From Paracoccaceae bacterium (lineage in GTDB: Bacteria; Pseudomonadota; Alphaproteobacteria; Rhodobacterales; Rhodobacteraceae), in assembly GCA_028097405.1 (NCBI GenBank), contig JAOHEK010000001.1:1-64000 (forward strand): 64,000 bases of DNA, given 5' to 3'. Of this stretch, positions 49,767-60,394 are shown in pieces; within the stretch, counting starts at the first letter, position 1; every line of letters begins with the position of its first letter. Both the position numbers and the translations under genes were made by a program. Below the pieces are notes generated by a model. The model was not told the origin of the DNA. It searched no databases and saw only the letters and a program-made list of their open reading frames with translations.

Positions 49767-49837
49767 CTCCGTGTTTCTATCTGTAAGTGAATTTCTACCG
49801 ATTTACCGATCGTCGAGCAACTACCCTACCCCATCCA

Positions 49838-49877
49838 CCGACGTCATACCGACGTCATACCGACGCGATACCGATAG
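49838..49877. repeat. 11-bp tandem repeat ccgacgtcata, about 3.6 units
   Basis: ccgacgtcata ccgacgtcata ccgacgcgata ccgatag. Confidence 0.8.
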
Positions 49878-50084
49878 TGGTTTTTGCGCGATATCAGCAC
49901 CTTACGCCCTGATCGCCCTTCAACCCCCAACACCCACCGAACGCAGCACCTATATTTCGTTCAGGTTTGAAAAAATGCACCTCTCAAACAACCGCCTCAT
50001 TTTCGCCCCGGAAATTACGCAAACATAAAAGATCAGTGAACAAGGCAGCCCAATTTATGGGCCGGGTAGCAAAGGTTTTAAGGT

Positions 50085-50393
50085 ATGACAGACGCAATGA
50101 AAGTGGCGAAGCAACGCCGCATCAGCTATAAAAATGACATCGTGAATATGGAAAAAGAGATCGCGGAACTGAAAGAATTGGTTGCTGACTTGGACAGTTT
50201 CCTAGAATTCGGCGACGCTCTTTTGACCAACACGGCACCAGCCGACGCTTCGGCTTCGACACCGAATGCGATCAGCGAACCGAAGGACAAGAATGCCGCC
50301 GACACGTCAGTTTCGGCGCGGAAGCCTTCCACACCGCGGGGCGACACAGACGATCAGATCTCGGCAATTCTGTCCCAACGCGCGGCCGGTTAA
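50085..50393 (+). CDS. Hypothetical small coiled-coil protein
   Basis: 102 aa; N-terminal heptad-like segment KNDIVNMEKEIAELKELVADLDSFLEFGDALL, low-complexity Ala/Ser tail. Confidence 0.55.
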   Translation: MTDAMKVAKQRRISYKNDIVNMEKEIAELKELVADLDSFLEFGDALLTNTAPADASASTPNAISEPKDKNAADTSVSARKPSTPRGDTDDQISAILSQRAAG

Positions 50394-50690
50394 GACCTGA
50401 GCGTTCAGGCGACAAAAATGGCCCATCTGACACTCGTCAGGCGGGCCAATACCCCATTCTTGCGATTGTTGCATCCATGCACGGCTGCCATCGCCAATCA
50501 TCCCCCCTCTTTCTTCAAGAATTACCTTGTGCCATAAGGCCTTATGGACTTGCCCCGAGAGGCGAGCCGCTTGAGGCAAAAATGATGGCGACCCTAAACA
50601 ATGGCGCGTCCCAATTTGGCAGACATCCAGATTGTGGCGACAACCTCGCATCGCGTTCGATGCATCCCATCTTGAGTGGAATCACTTAGG

Positions 50691-51788
50691 ATGGTCACCA
50701 GAACGATATTCCCCTTTGATAACGAAGCCTTGGTCGTCGACGCTTCGTCGCCCTTCCTTACGCCGGGCAGTTCGATCGTAAATGCTTCGGACACACCACT
50801 TGGTACGATTTTCGTATTTCAAGCCGGTTTTGACCGGGTGACGGTCACAATCGATGACACAGGCGGCAGTCCGGATGTTTTTGAGGATGATCTTCCCAAT
50901 CAACACGTCATCATCGACGGCGGCGGATTGGTCGCCAACGGCAACGGTGTCGAATCGGAATCCGAATTCCAGCTTCTAGAATTGGACGCATCGGGCAACA
51001 CAGTTGGCCCTCTTATTCCCGTTTCGATTTTTTCGCAGAATGGACAATTTTCCAACATCTGGGGTTTGTCGACTTCGGCAACGCTTGTACCGGGCACACG
51101 CTACACGGTTGCCACGGATACGGTCGCAGGCAGCAGCCCCTATGAGGATATCATCTGTTTCTGTAAAGGAACGATGATCCAAACTGCGACGTCTTCTATC
51201 CCTGTGGAATCATTGGCGAAGGGTGCGAGCATCAAAGAATTCGGCGGACGCGCGCCAAAAATTCGCGCCGTCTTCAGCACCGTTATTGATCACGAAACCT
51301 TATCCAGAAACCCTAAACTGCGCCCCATATGCATTTCAGCCGGGGCGCTCGGCAACGGTTTGCCGCACCGCGATCTGCGGGTGTCGCGCCAGCATCGGAT
51401 GCTGGTGTCATCAAAGATCGCCAAGCGAATGTTCGGTGCAATCGACGTACTTGTCCCCGCCATCAAGCTAACCGAACTCCCAGGCATTTACATCGATGAG
51501 AACATCAGCGAGGTCGAATACTTCCATATCCTGTTCGACAAGCACGAAGTGATATTTGCCGAGGGCGCGCCCTCGGAAAGCTTGTTCACTGGGCCCGAAG
51601 CGCTGAAAGCCGTGTCGCCCGCAGCTCGCGACGAGTTGTTCGAGATTTTTCCTGACATTGCCTCTCAAGACTTCTTTCCAGAAGCCGCGGCGATAATTCC
51701 GCCGGGAAAGGATCAGAAAAAGCTGATCGCCCGGCACCTTAAAAACCAAAAACCGATTTTGGAATTGATGAACAGCCAACCCAACTGA
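50691..51788 (+). CDS. Hint (Hedgehog/intein)-domain protein
   Basis: IICFCKGTMIQTATSSIPVESLAKG...LRVSRQHRMLVSSKIAKRMFGAIDVLVPAIKLTELPGIYIDENISEVEYFHILFDKHEVIFAEGAPSESLFTGPEA. Confidence 0.88.
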   Translation: MVTRTIFPFDNEALVVDASSPFLTPGSSIVNASDTPLGTIFVFQAGFDRVTVTIDDTGGSPDVFEDDLPNQHVIIDGGGLVANGNGVESESEFQLLELDASGNTVGPLIPVSIFSQNGQFSNIWGLSTSATLVPGTRYTVATDTVAGSSPYEDIICFCKGTMIQTATSSIPVESLAKGASIKEFGGRAPKIRAVFSTVIDHETLSRNPKLRPICISAGALGNGLPHRDLRVSRQHRMLVSSKIAKRMFGAIDVLVPAIKLTELPGIYIDENISEVEYFHILFDKHEVIFAEGAPSESLFTGPEALKAVSPAARDELFEIFPDIASQDFFPEAAAIIPPGKDQKKLIARHLKNQKPILELMNSQPN

Positions 51789-51852
51789 CCCATGTCAGGC
51801 GGCAAGCACCGATCGGCGTTTCAATCCGAAATCATCCAATGAACATGTGAAG

Positions 51853-51929
51853 TGGCGCGGTTGACGGGGCTCGAACCCGCGACCCCCGGCGTGACAGGCC
51901 GGTACTCTAACCAGCTGAGCTACAACCGC
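51853..51929 (-). tRNA. tRNA-Asp(GTC)
   Basis: GCGGTTGTAGCTCAGCTGGTTAGAGTACCGGCCTGTCACGCCGGGGGTCGCGGGTTCGAGCCCCGTCAACCGCGCCA. Confidence 0.98.
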
Positions 51930-51965
51930 GCGTGAGAGCGGGCATAAGGAAGGCACATGCCCTCG

Positions 51966-52889
51966 TCAAGCGGATTTGTGCAACTTTCTGTCCGCCGCCT
52001 GAAGCTTGGTCAAATGCCGGGCCAGTGCGTCGAAAACCAAGCGGACCCGTCGGTTGGTTTTCAATTCGCGAGGGGCTACCAGCCAGACCGGAAATTCGAA
52101 TGTCAGGACATCTGAGAGGATAGGAACCACCTCATCGGACATCGCCGCCATGCCGCTGCCGTTCGCGCCAATTCCAAGGCCGCGTTTGGTCAGCTCCCAA
52201 TGCACCAGATGGTTGGTCGATTTGGCAACAATGCTCGCCTCGGTCACGGGCACGCCGCGGGCGTTAAGCGCGGTAAGGAACTGACCTTCGTCACCGACAC
52301 CGATGAAGGGCACACCTGCTAGATCATCGACACTGCGAAAGGGGCCGTATTTTGCGACGAATGCAGGACTTGCAAACAATCCGCCCGCTTGGTTCCCCAT
52401 TTTGCGTGCTATCAAGTCTGGGTCGCTAGGCTCGGCGTTTCGGATGGCGATATCGGCTTCTCGACTGCGCAGATCCGACAGCGCATTGGTGGCGACGATG
52501 TCGATAACGATCCCGGGGTGTTCGGCTCTTAGGTGTTCGATCAAATCGGGCAGGATCACCATGGAATATATTTCGGACGCCGAGATTTTGACCTCGCCTT
52601 CGATGGATTGCGACTGGCCATTGGCGGCCAGCGAGAACCGGGCTGCAGCTTCCCCCATGTCGCGGACGTGTTCGGCGATTTCCAAGGCGGCGGGGGTTGG
52701 CACAACCTTGCGCCCTGCCCGTTCGAACAGCGTCACACCAAGTTCAGTCTCAAGGGCTGCGACTTGCCGCCCAAGCGTCGGTTGGGTCAAGTTCAAGGCG
52801 CGTGCCGCTGCGGACAGTGAGCCTTCTTCCAGCGTCGCCAGAAAGGCGCGTACCTGGTTCCAATCAAAAGTAATGGCCTGCCAATTCAT
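51966..52889 (-). CDS. LysR-family transcriptional regulator
   Basis: FDWNQVRAFLATLEEGSLSAAARALNLTQPTLGRQVAALETELGVTLFER. Confidence 0.95.
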   Translation of the reverse strand: MNWQAITFDWNQVRAFLATLEEGSLSAAARALNLTQPTLGRQVAALETELGVTLFERAGRKVVPTPAALEIAEHVRDMGEAAARFSLAANGQSQSIEGEVKISASEIYSMVILPDLIEHLRAEHPGIVIDIVATNALSDLRSREADIAIRNAEPSDPDLIARKMGNQAGGLFASPAFVAKYGPFRSVDDLAGVPFIGVGDEGQFLTALNARGVPVTEASIVAKSTNHLVHWELTKRGLGIGANGSGMAAMSDEVVPILSDVLTFEFPVWLVAPRELKTNRRVRLVFDALARHLTKLQAADRKLHKSA

Positions 52890-52977
52890 GCAAATACGTA
52901 TATCTTTAATGCAGATTTTGGGAATTTCTCTACATCATTGTATGTGTGATACCTCGCCCATGACAAGGAGAAACCCG

Positions 52978-53586
52978 ATGACCGATACCGCCTTTTGGGA
53001 CAAAATCGCCCCGCGCTATGCAAAGAGCAAGATTTCCAATCCAGATGCCTATGAAGAGACCCTGACGCGCACCATGCAGCATCTGAACGCCAGCGACCAC
53101 GTTCTGGAACTGGGCTGCGGCACCGGGTCGACCGCACTACGGCTTGCCGGAACCGTGAAGGCCTATACCGCCAGCGACATCTCACCCGCGATGATCGATA
53201 TTGCGCGCGCCAAACCAGGTGCCGAGGCCCTTGATCTGCGCGTGGCAGGGACCGATCGCACGTCCTATCACGATCTGAAACCGGATACTGTGTTGGCGTT
53301 CAACCTGCTGCATCTTTTGCCCGACCTTGACGGCGCACTGCATGATATCCACGCGATGTTGCCGCCGGGCGGCCTCTTTATTTCAAAGACGGCGGCCATT
53401 GGCGAGAAATGGTACTTCCGCCCCTTGCTGGCGGCGATGCAATTTATCGGGAAGGCCCCTTTTGCGCGGTTGATGAAAGTGCCCGAGATCGACGCGAAGA
53501 TCGAAGAGGCCGGATTCGAGCTGATCGAAACCGGATTGTACCCGCCTTCCACCCCAAGCCGGTTTGTGGTCGCACGCCGGATTTGA
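52978..53586 (+). CDS. Class I SAM-dependent methyltransferase
   Basis: From ATG MTDTAFWDKIAPRYAKSKI; VLELGCGTGSTALRLAG; divergent from the LysR gene. Confidence 0.9.
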   Translation: MTDTAFWDKIAPRYAKSKISNPDAYEETLTRTMQHLNASDHVLELGCGTGSTALRLAGTVKAYTASDISPAMIDIARAKPGAEALDLRVAGTDRTSYHDLKPDTVLAFNLLHLLPDLDGALHDIHAMLPPGGLFISKTAAIGEKWYFRPLLAAMQFIGKAPFARLMKVPEIDAKIEEAGFELIETGLYPPSTPSRFVVARRI

Positions 53587-53814
53587 TCGCGACACGGGCT
53601 ATGCGATCTACGTTTAAGCTCCCCAACGGTCATCATGCTGGACCTATAATAGAAGCAGGCTGATCACGTCTGACAATGGCCTGTTTTCGACCGCTGATCG
53701 GGCCAAACCTGCTTCGATCCTAATGCCCGGTGCGATCCGACCGTGACGACCTTGCAACGTGATGTCACGAGAGGCTTGCAGCGCTGGCGCGAGTTGGCTA
53801 AACGGAACGCGGTC

Positions 53815-53890
<76 letters not shown>

Positions 53891-54192
53891 TTAACTTTCA
53901 TTACGTCGCGTAAACCCAGTTCAGGCAATGTTTTTTCCGAAAAAGCATGTGTCAAAGCCACGACTAAGCGAGTTTTCGCTTTGCCTCGCTTACCAACGGT
54001 TTCCTCGCTCAAAAAGCGTCAAAAATCGAACAAACACAGGGAAAAACCGCCCCTGCGCGAAATTACATTTTTCTGAAAATTCACATTGAGACCGCTTATT
54101 ACTTCCCTGCGCTGGCATCAGTAATTTTCCCCCTTGTTGGGGGGGGGGCTTACTGGGGCTTAAAGGTGGTCCGCCAAGTAATGAGGTTGATT

Positions 54193-54516
54193 ATGTCTAA
54201 GCTGTTGACTGAAATACTAAGAAAAATTTCGAATTACCGGATGTCGCCTGACCAACAGGATACTGCGGTGCTGTCGCAAGACAAAAAAGACCAGCTGTCG
54301 ACGGACAAAGGCTCTGACGAAGCGTTCCGCGTATCCGATCAGCTGGGCCTTTCTGGCGCGCCCGAAAGCCTTGCTGAAGAAGAATCAGCGTCCGAACAGC
54401 AAAAGCCGATCCGGTGGAAAGTGATTTCAAAACGCGAGAAATCCGACTGGCTTGATCCATTGGACGAACACACCGCTGCGAACTTACCCGCAGGGTCCCG
54501 TAAATCTAACGGGTAA
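54193..54516 (+). CDS. Hypothetical protein, 107 aa
   Basis: MSKLLTEILRKISNYRMSPDQQDTAVLSQDKKDQLSTDKGSDEAFRVSDQLG...; hydrophilic, no family recognised. Confidence 0.45.
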   Translation: MSKLLTEILRKISNYRMSPDQQDTAVLSQDKKDQLSTDKGSDEAFRVSDQLGLSGAPESLAEEESASEQQKPIRWKVISKREKSDWLDPLDEHTAANLPAGSRKSNG

Positions 54517-54556
54517 CCTTCAAGCTAATTTTACAACATACATGCGATCGGGCGTC

Positions 54557-55012
54557 TCAGGCCTGTTCCTGGGACGTTCCTATCCAACGACGCGGGCCTG
54601 GGCCATTTTGACCAAGCCTGTCGGCCGGATTATAAAGCGGGCAACTTTCCAACGACAGACAGCCGCATCCGATACAATAGCCCATCTGGTCCCTTAGACG
54701 TTGCAGCGTTTCGATCCTTTCATCCAGAATGGCCACCCAAGGCTTGGCGGCATCTTCCCAGTCGCTTTTCTTGATTGCTGTCACGCGCGGCACTTTGTCC
54801 AGCACATCTTTCACTTCTTTCAGCGAGACCCCCACCGTTAGGGCAACCCGCGCAATTGCCACACGGCGCAACTCGCGGCGGTCATATCTGCGGTGATTGG
54901 CAGGCGTGCGCCAGCTTTCGATCAATCCTTCAGCTTCATAGAAGTGGATCGTCGAAACCGGCACACCTGCGCGCTTGGCCATGTCGCCGACCGACAGGTC
55001 ATTGGGAGTCAT
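54557..55012 (-). CDS. soxR: Redox-sensitive transcriptional activator SoxR
   Basis: LSVGDMAKRAGVPVSTIHFYEAEGLIESWRTPANHRRYDRRELRRVA; [2Fe-2S] motif CIGCGCLSLESCPLYN. Confidence 0.95.
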   Translation of the reverse strand: MTPNDLSVGDMAKRAGVPVSTIHFYEAEGLIESWRTPANHRRYDRRELRRVAIARVALTVGVSLKEVKDVLDKVPRVTAIKKSDWEDAAKPWVAILDERIETLQRLRDQMGYCIGCGCLSLESCPLYNPADRLGQNGPGPRRWIGTSQEQA

Positions 55013-55038
55013 TCCGTCGCCTCCTTGTAAAAAAGAGC

Positions 55039-55069
55039 TTTACCTCAAGTGAACTTGAGGTCGTAGGGT
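55039..55069 (+). promoter_or_regulatory. SoxR-type promoter/operator
   Basis: TTTACC - 19 bp - TAGGGT with palindrome CCTCAAGTgaACTTGAGG (55043-55060) between soxR and a divergent small ORF. Confidence 0.8.
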
Positions 55070-55104
55070 TATCCATATCAACACTCGAATCAAGGAGAAA
55101 CCCA

Positions 55105-55266
55105 ATGGCCAATCCCCTGTTCCATCTGGCGCAAGCACTGGAAGCCCGGGCCGCAAAACGGCGCAGCTTTAGACGGTTGAAAGACGTCCAGAACGATCCA
55201 CATCTCGCGCGCGATGTGGGCCTGCCCTATCGTCGTCAACACGACGTGAAAATCGACAGATGGTAA
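55105..55266 (+). CDS. DUF1127-like small Arg-rich protein, 53 aa
   Basis: MANPLFHLAQALEARAAKRRSFRRLKDVQNDPHLARDVGLPYRRQHDVKIDRW*; AAGGAG upstream of ATG. Confidence 0.7.
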   Translation: MANPLFHLAQALEARAAKRRSFRRLKDVQNDPHLARDVGLPYRRQHDVKIDRW

Positions 55267-55390
55267 CAGACTTTGTACGCCGCATCTTTGCACCGCAAAC
55301 GCGGTGTGGCCCGCTCTGCCAAAAGATCAATGACGAGGTCGACAGTATTGCACGCGCTGATGCCATCGCATGTTATAGACGGAAAAGGTC

Positions 55391-55466
<76 letters not shown>

Positions 55467-55515
55467 GCCGAGGCGCTCGTTTAGCGCCGGTTTTCTAGAG
55501 GTGCAAGCCTGATTG

Positions 55516-55953
55516 TCAGATCGGAATATCGAAACCCGGCGGGGCCAATTCAAAGCCGTCGAACTGAAAGCCCGGACTGACGGTACAGCCAACAAGTGCC
55601 CAGCCCATATTCTTCGGATCATCTGCCCTAACTTCGGCCGATTGCCAGAAATGTTCGGGCACAATGAGCTGAGGGCGCGCACCACTGGCAAGGTCGGGGC
55701 CAAGCGCTTGTTCTGTAGCGGGCCCATCTTCGGTTTCCGACAGGCGCAGCACCAAGGGCGCACCTGCATAGTGGTGCCAGATCTCGGTCGCATCCACGCG
55801 GTGCCAGTGGCTGGTCTCGCCTGCTTTCAACAGAAAATAGATGCAGGTTCCGGTCGCGCGGTCTGTGCCTTCGCCAATCCATGTTTGCCTGTACCACCCC
55901 CCTTCGGGATGGGGATCAAGGTTCAACAGGGCAATCACATCGTCTGCGGTCAT
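55516..55953 (-). CDS. Cupin (DUF985 family)
   Basis: ALLNLDPHPEGGWYRQTW; IYFLLKAGETSHWHRVDATEIWHHYAGAPL; LVGCTVSPGFQFDGFELAPPGF. Confidence 0.92.
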   Translation of the reverse strand: MTADDVIALLNLDPHPEGGWYRQTWIGEGTDRATGTCIYFLLKAGETSHWHRVDATEIWHHYAGAPLVLRLSETEDGPATEQALGPDLASGARPQLIVPEHFWQSAEVRADDPKNMGWALVGCTVSPGFQFDGFELAPPGFDIPI

Positions 55954-56627
55954 GCGACCAACTTTGCCAGTTCTACAAAGTCAGTGGCGATAAACTCCCA
56001 AGCTTCGGAGGGTTCCAGATCACTGGTTTGTCCCGGCCCGTGTTCGGTGGGTCGCGGCACAAAGGCTGTTTGCATACCGACGGCCCGCGCCGCCTTTAGA
56101 TCATAGTTGTGTGCAGCGACCATGCAGACCTGTTCAGGGCGAAGACCAAGCGCTTTGGCCGACGCAAGATAGACCGCCGGTTCTGGCTTGTAGTCTTGCG
56201 CCAATTCCGCCCCCACAATGCAATCCCAGTTCAATCCAGCGTAACGACCAAGGCGCGCCATCAAAGCGATTGATCCGTTGGAACAGGGCGCGACCAACCC
56301 AGTGGTACGCAGCGCTTGCACCCCGGTTTGGACGTCCGGCCACGGGTCTAGCCGCTCCCAGACCGCCGTCAGAGCATCAATATCCGGTACTTCGACGCCA
56401 AAGCTTTCGGCCACGCGCAACAGGTTCTCGCGGTGCAGAATATCCAAGGGCACATAGCCGCGCGCGCCGGACCGAATCCGCGCCATCGCGGGGTCGTACT
56501 CCGCCCGCCATGCCGTGGCGAAGGCAAGCGCATCCACCTCTGGCAAGGCCGTGGCCACGTCGCGGGCGACAGATGTGCGCCAATCGACACAAGTTCCGAA
56601 GACATCGAAGTTAAAGGCACGATCCAT
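55950..56627 (-). CDS. Haloacid dehalogenase type II
   Basis: FDVFGTCVDWRTSVARDVA; LVAPCSNGSIALMARLGRYAGLNWDCIVGAELAQDYKPEPAVYLASAKALGL. Confidence 0.9.
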   Translation of the reverse strand: MDRAFNFDVFGTCVDWRTSVARDVATALPEVDALAFATAWRAEYDPAMARIRSGARGYVPLDILHRENLLRVAESFGVEVPDIDALTAVWERLDPWPDVQTGVQALRTTGLVAPCSNGSIALMARLGRYAGLNWDCIVGAELAQDYKPEPAVYLASAKALGLRPEQVCMVAAHNYDLKAARAVGMQTAFVPRPTEHGPGQTSDLEPSEAWEFIATDFVELAKLVA

Positions 56628-56648
56628 GGTGTTAGAAGAACCCAGCCC

Positions 56649-57950
<1,302 letters not shown>

Positions 57951-58206
57951 TTATGCGGTCTATATCAGCCCATCAGCGCAAGTAAAACGCGTGACTGCAT
58001 TGTCGTCGTCTGGTCCACCGCCCCCAAATTCGAATTTGCGATTAGTTTTTACGCGAATGCCCGAAGTCTGAACCAGTCTTGCCCAATTGATGTCCAAATT
58101 AGCTGTACTTATGACCAAATCGTTAACCACGATGCCGAGCTACTCACTCGACGAGCTCATTAGCTCACATACGGTTCTCGGAATTAACCGAGGATGGGAT
58201 GAAACT

Positions 58207-58242
58207 CAGAAGCTGTCAGTCGCACACACCTGACAGCTTCTG
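58207..58242. terminator. Perfect 13-bp-stem hairpin, possible terminator
   Basis: cagaagctgtcag - tcgcacacac - ctgacagcttctg, just 3' of the DMT transporter gene. Confidence 0.6.
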
Positions 58243-58254
58243 AATTTCCCATCA

Positions 58255-59172
58255 TCAAGTGCCCTTGCCTTCCGCCAAACGTCTTTCCCGCAGGAACGTA
58301 TATACGCCAGAGCCGACGATCAGTCCGACGCCGATCCATGTCAGCAGGTCTGGCACCTCGTCAAAGATGAAATAGGCGATGATCAGTGCAAAAACGATTC
58401 GCGTGTACCGGAACGGGGCGACCACCGAAACCTCGCCCACCCGCATTGCTGTGGTCATGGCCCAAAGTGCCGCCGAAACGGCCCCAACCAGAATGATGTA
58501 ATAAAGTGCAGCTCCCACATCGATGGGCTGCCAACCGCCTTGCAGCATCATGATGATGCCGCCGACCACCACCAACGGCAGCAATGACCATGCAACAGCG
58601 AATGCGGTTGAGATATGCGAAGGCAAGCGGCGGCTGGTCAGATCGCGGATCGCCAACCCGAAGATGTAAACAAACACCCAAAGCAAGTTTGGATCAAAGG
58701 CCCCCATACCGGGGCGCAGAATGATCAAGACACCGATCATACCGATACCAACAGCCGCCCATCTGCGCCATCCCACGGTCTCGCCCAAAAAAAGCGCGGC
58801 CCCCATCACGACGACCAAAGGCTGTGCCTGCGACAATGCGATGACCGTAGACAGCGGAGCCAACCCTAGGGCGAATACGATGCCCGTAGACCCCACGGCC
58901 TCGCCAAATGACCTGAGCAACAACATGGGGTTCAAGGCATCGCGCGACCACACCACACGATTTTCCCGACGCAGAAGCATCCAATAGACAAGGAACGACA
59001 AAAACGAGCTGACCATGATGATCTGGCCCGCAGATTGTGATGTGCTTAGGATTTTTACAAAGGCATCAACGGCTGCAAAAAATGCCATGGCCGCGACCAA
59101 CAACAGGATGGCGCGGCCATTGCTTTGTATGGGCGCTTGATTGGAACTAAGTTCCGCGCCCGCAGATCTCAA
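58255..59172 (-). CDS. DMT (EamA) family transporter
   Basis: 305 aa, 10 hydrophobic segments; ALFLGETVGWRRWAAVGIGMIGVLIILRPG; YFIFDEVPDLLTWIGVGLIVGSGVY. Confidence 0.93.
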   Translation of the reverse strand: MRSAGAELSSNQAPIQSNGRAILLLVAAMAFFAAVDAFVKILSTSQSAGQIIMVSSFLSFLVYWMLLRRENRVVWSRDALNPMLLLRSFGEAVGSTGIVFALGLAPLSTVIALSQAQPLVVVMGAALFLGETVGWRRWAAVGIGMIGVLIILRPGMGAFDPNLLWVFVYIFGLAIRDLTSRRLPSHISTAFAVAWSLLPLVVVGGIIMMLQGGWQPIDVGAALYYIILVGAVSAALWAMTTAMRVGEVSVVAPFRYTRIVFALIIAYFIFDEVPDLLTWIGVGLIVGSGVYTFLRERRLAEGKGT

Positions 59173-59741
59173 CGTGCGACCGAGACGTCTTGCATGACAT
59201 CAGGCGTGCCCGCAACGGCCCCGCTTTGCCCGGCGCCGCGTTTTATCCCATCGACCACATCCATGCCTTCGATGACACGACCGACGACGGTGTATTGACC
59301 ATTTAGGAAATGACCCTCGTCAAACATGATGAAAAACTGGCTGTTGGCCGAGTTCGGGTCTTGCGCGCGCGCCATACCCACAATGCCACGATCATACGGC
59401 ACATCCGAGAACTCAGCAGGTAGATCAGGTTGATCAGAACCACCTTGGCCGGCCCGTCCTAGATCGCCATCGCTTTTGCCGAACTGAACGTCGCCAGTCT
59501 GCGCCATGAAGCCTTCAATCACCCGGTGAAAGACGACGCCGTCATAGGCACCACTTTCGGCCAGTTCGGTGATCCGCGCCACATGCTGAGGGGCCGCGTC
59601 TTCGAACAGGTCGATCACGACACGGCCATTGGATTCGCCGGCCACATCGATCACAAGGTTCGGTCCTGCGCCGTCTTCCTGCGCAAAAGCAGGCGTGACG
59701 CTAAACAAGAGTGCAAGAAGGACATTACGCATCAGAAGCAA
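59169..59741 (-). CDS. Secreted cyclophilin-type peptidyl-prolyl isomerase
   Basis: Signal peptide; VVFHRVIEGFMAQTGDVQFGKS; ANSQFFIMF. Confidence 0.93.
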   Translation of the reverse strand: MLLMRNVLLALLFSVTPAFAQEDGAGPNLVIDVAGESNGRVVIDLFEDAAPQHVARITELAESGAYDGVVFHRVIEGFMAQTGDVQFGKSDGDLGRAGQGGSDQPDLPAEFSDVPYDRGIVGMARAQDPNSANSQFFIMFDEGHFLNGQYTVVGRVIEGMDVVDGIKRGAGQSGAVAGTPDVMQDVSVAR

Positions 59742-60231
59742 CCTTTACGCTGATCATCCGGTCTGGGTTCATGGGCGGTTCGCCGCGTGCAATCGCATCG
59801 ACATAGTCCATGCCCGAAAGAACACGTCCATAAACAGTGTACTGGTTGTTCAGGAAGTGATTGTCGCCGAAGTTGATGAAGAACTGGCTGTTGGCCGAAT
59901 CCGGGCTTGAACTGCGGGCAGCACCCAACGTGCCGCGATCATGGGGCAAACTTGAGAACTCGGCGGGAACGTCCGGCAGCTTAGAGCCACCAGTGCCTGC
60001 GCGGCCAATGTTCATGTCATCGCCGAACACGCCATGTTCGACGTCACCGGTCTGCGCCATAAAGCCATCAATGACCCGGTGAAACACCACGCCGTCATAG
60101 GCACCAGAGCGGGTCAGTTCTTTCATCCGTTCGGCGTGCTTTGGGGCGATGTCGCTTAAAAGCTCGATGGCGACCGTGCCATCCTTCAGTTCGATCAGGA
60201 TCGTGTCTTCGGGTTTATCATAGTCGGCCAT
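59725..60231 (-). CDS. Cytoplasmic cyclophilin-type peptidyl-prolyl isomerase
   Basis: VVFHRVIDGFMAQTGDVEHG; ANSQFFINF; overlaps the downstream PPIase gene. Confidence 0.94.
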   Translation of the reverse strand: MADYDKPEDTILIELKDGTVAIELLSDIAPKHAERMKELTRSGAYDGVVFHRVIDGFMAQTGDVEHGVFGDDMNIGRAGTGGSKLPDVPAEFSSLPHDRGTLGAARSSSPDSANSQFFINFGDNHFLNNQYTVYGRVLSGMDYVDAIARGEPPMNPDRMISVKVASDA

Positions 60232-60394
60232 CTGGCCCTCCGTTTATTCGCGTGTCGCGCGGACCCTAATGTTAGACCCGGATAAGGGAAACCCCAAGTG
60301 CTGGGATTGGGTTCAAATTCCTGCGAAAGGCCAAAACGGGTTGACCTTTTCGTGATCTGGCTTAGTCAAAGCAGGCAGCCAACGGAGAATTAGC

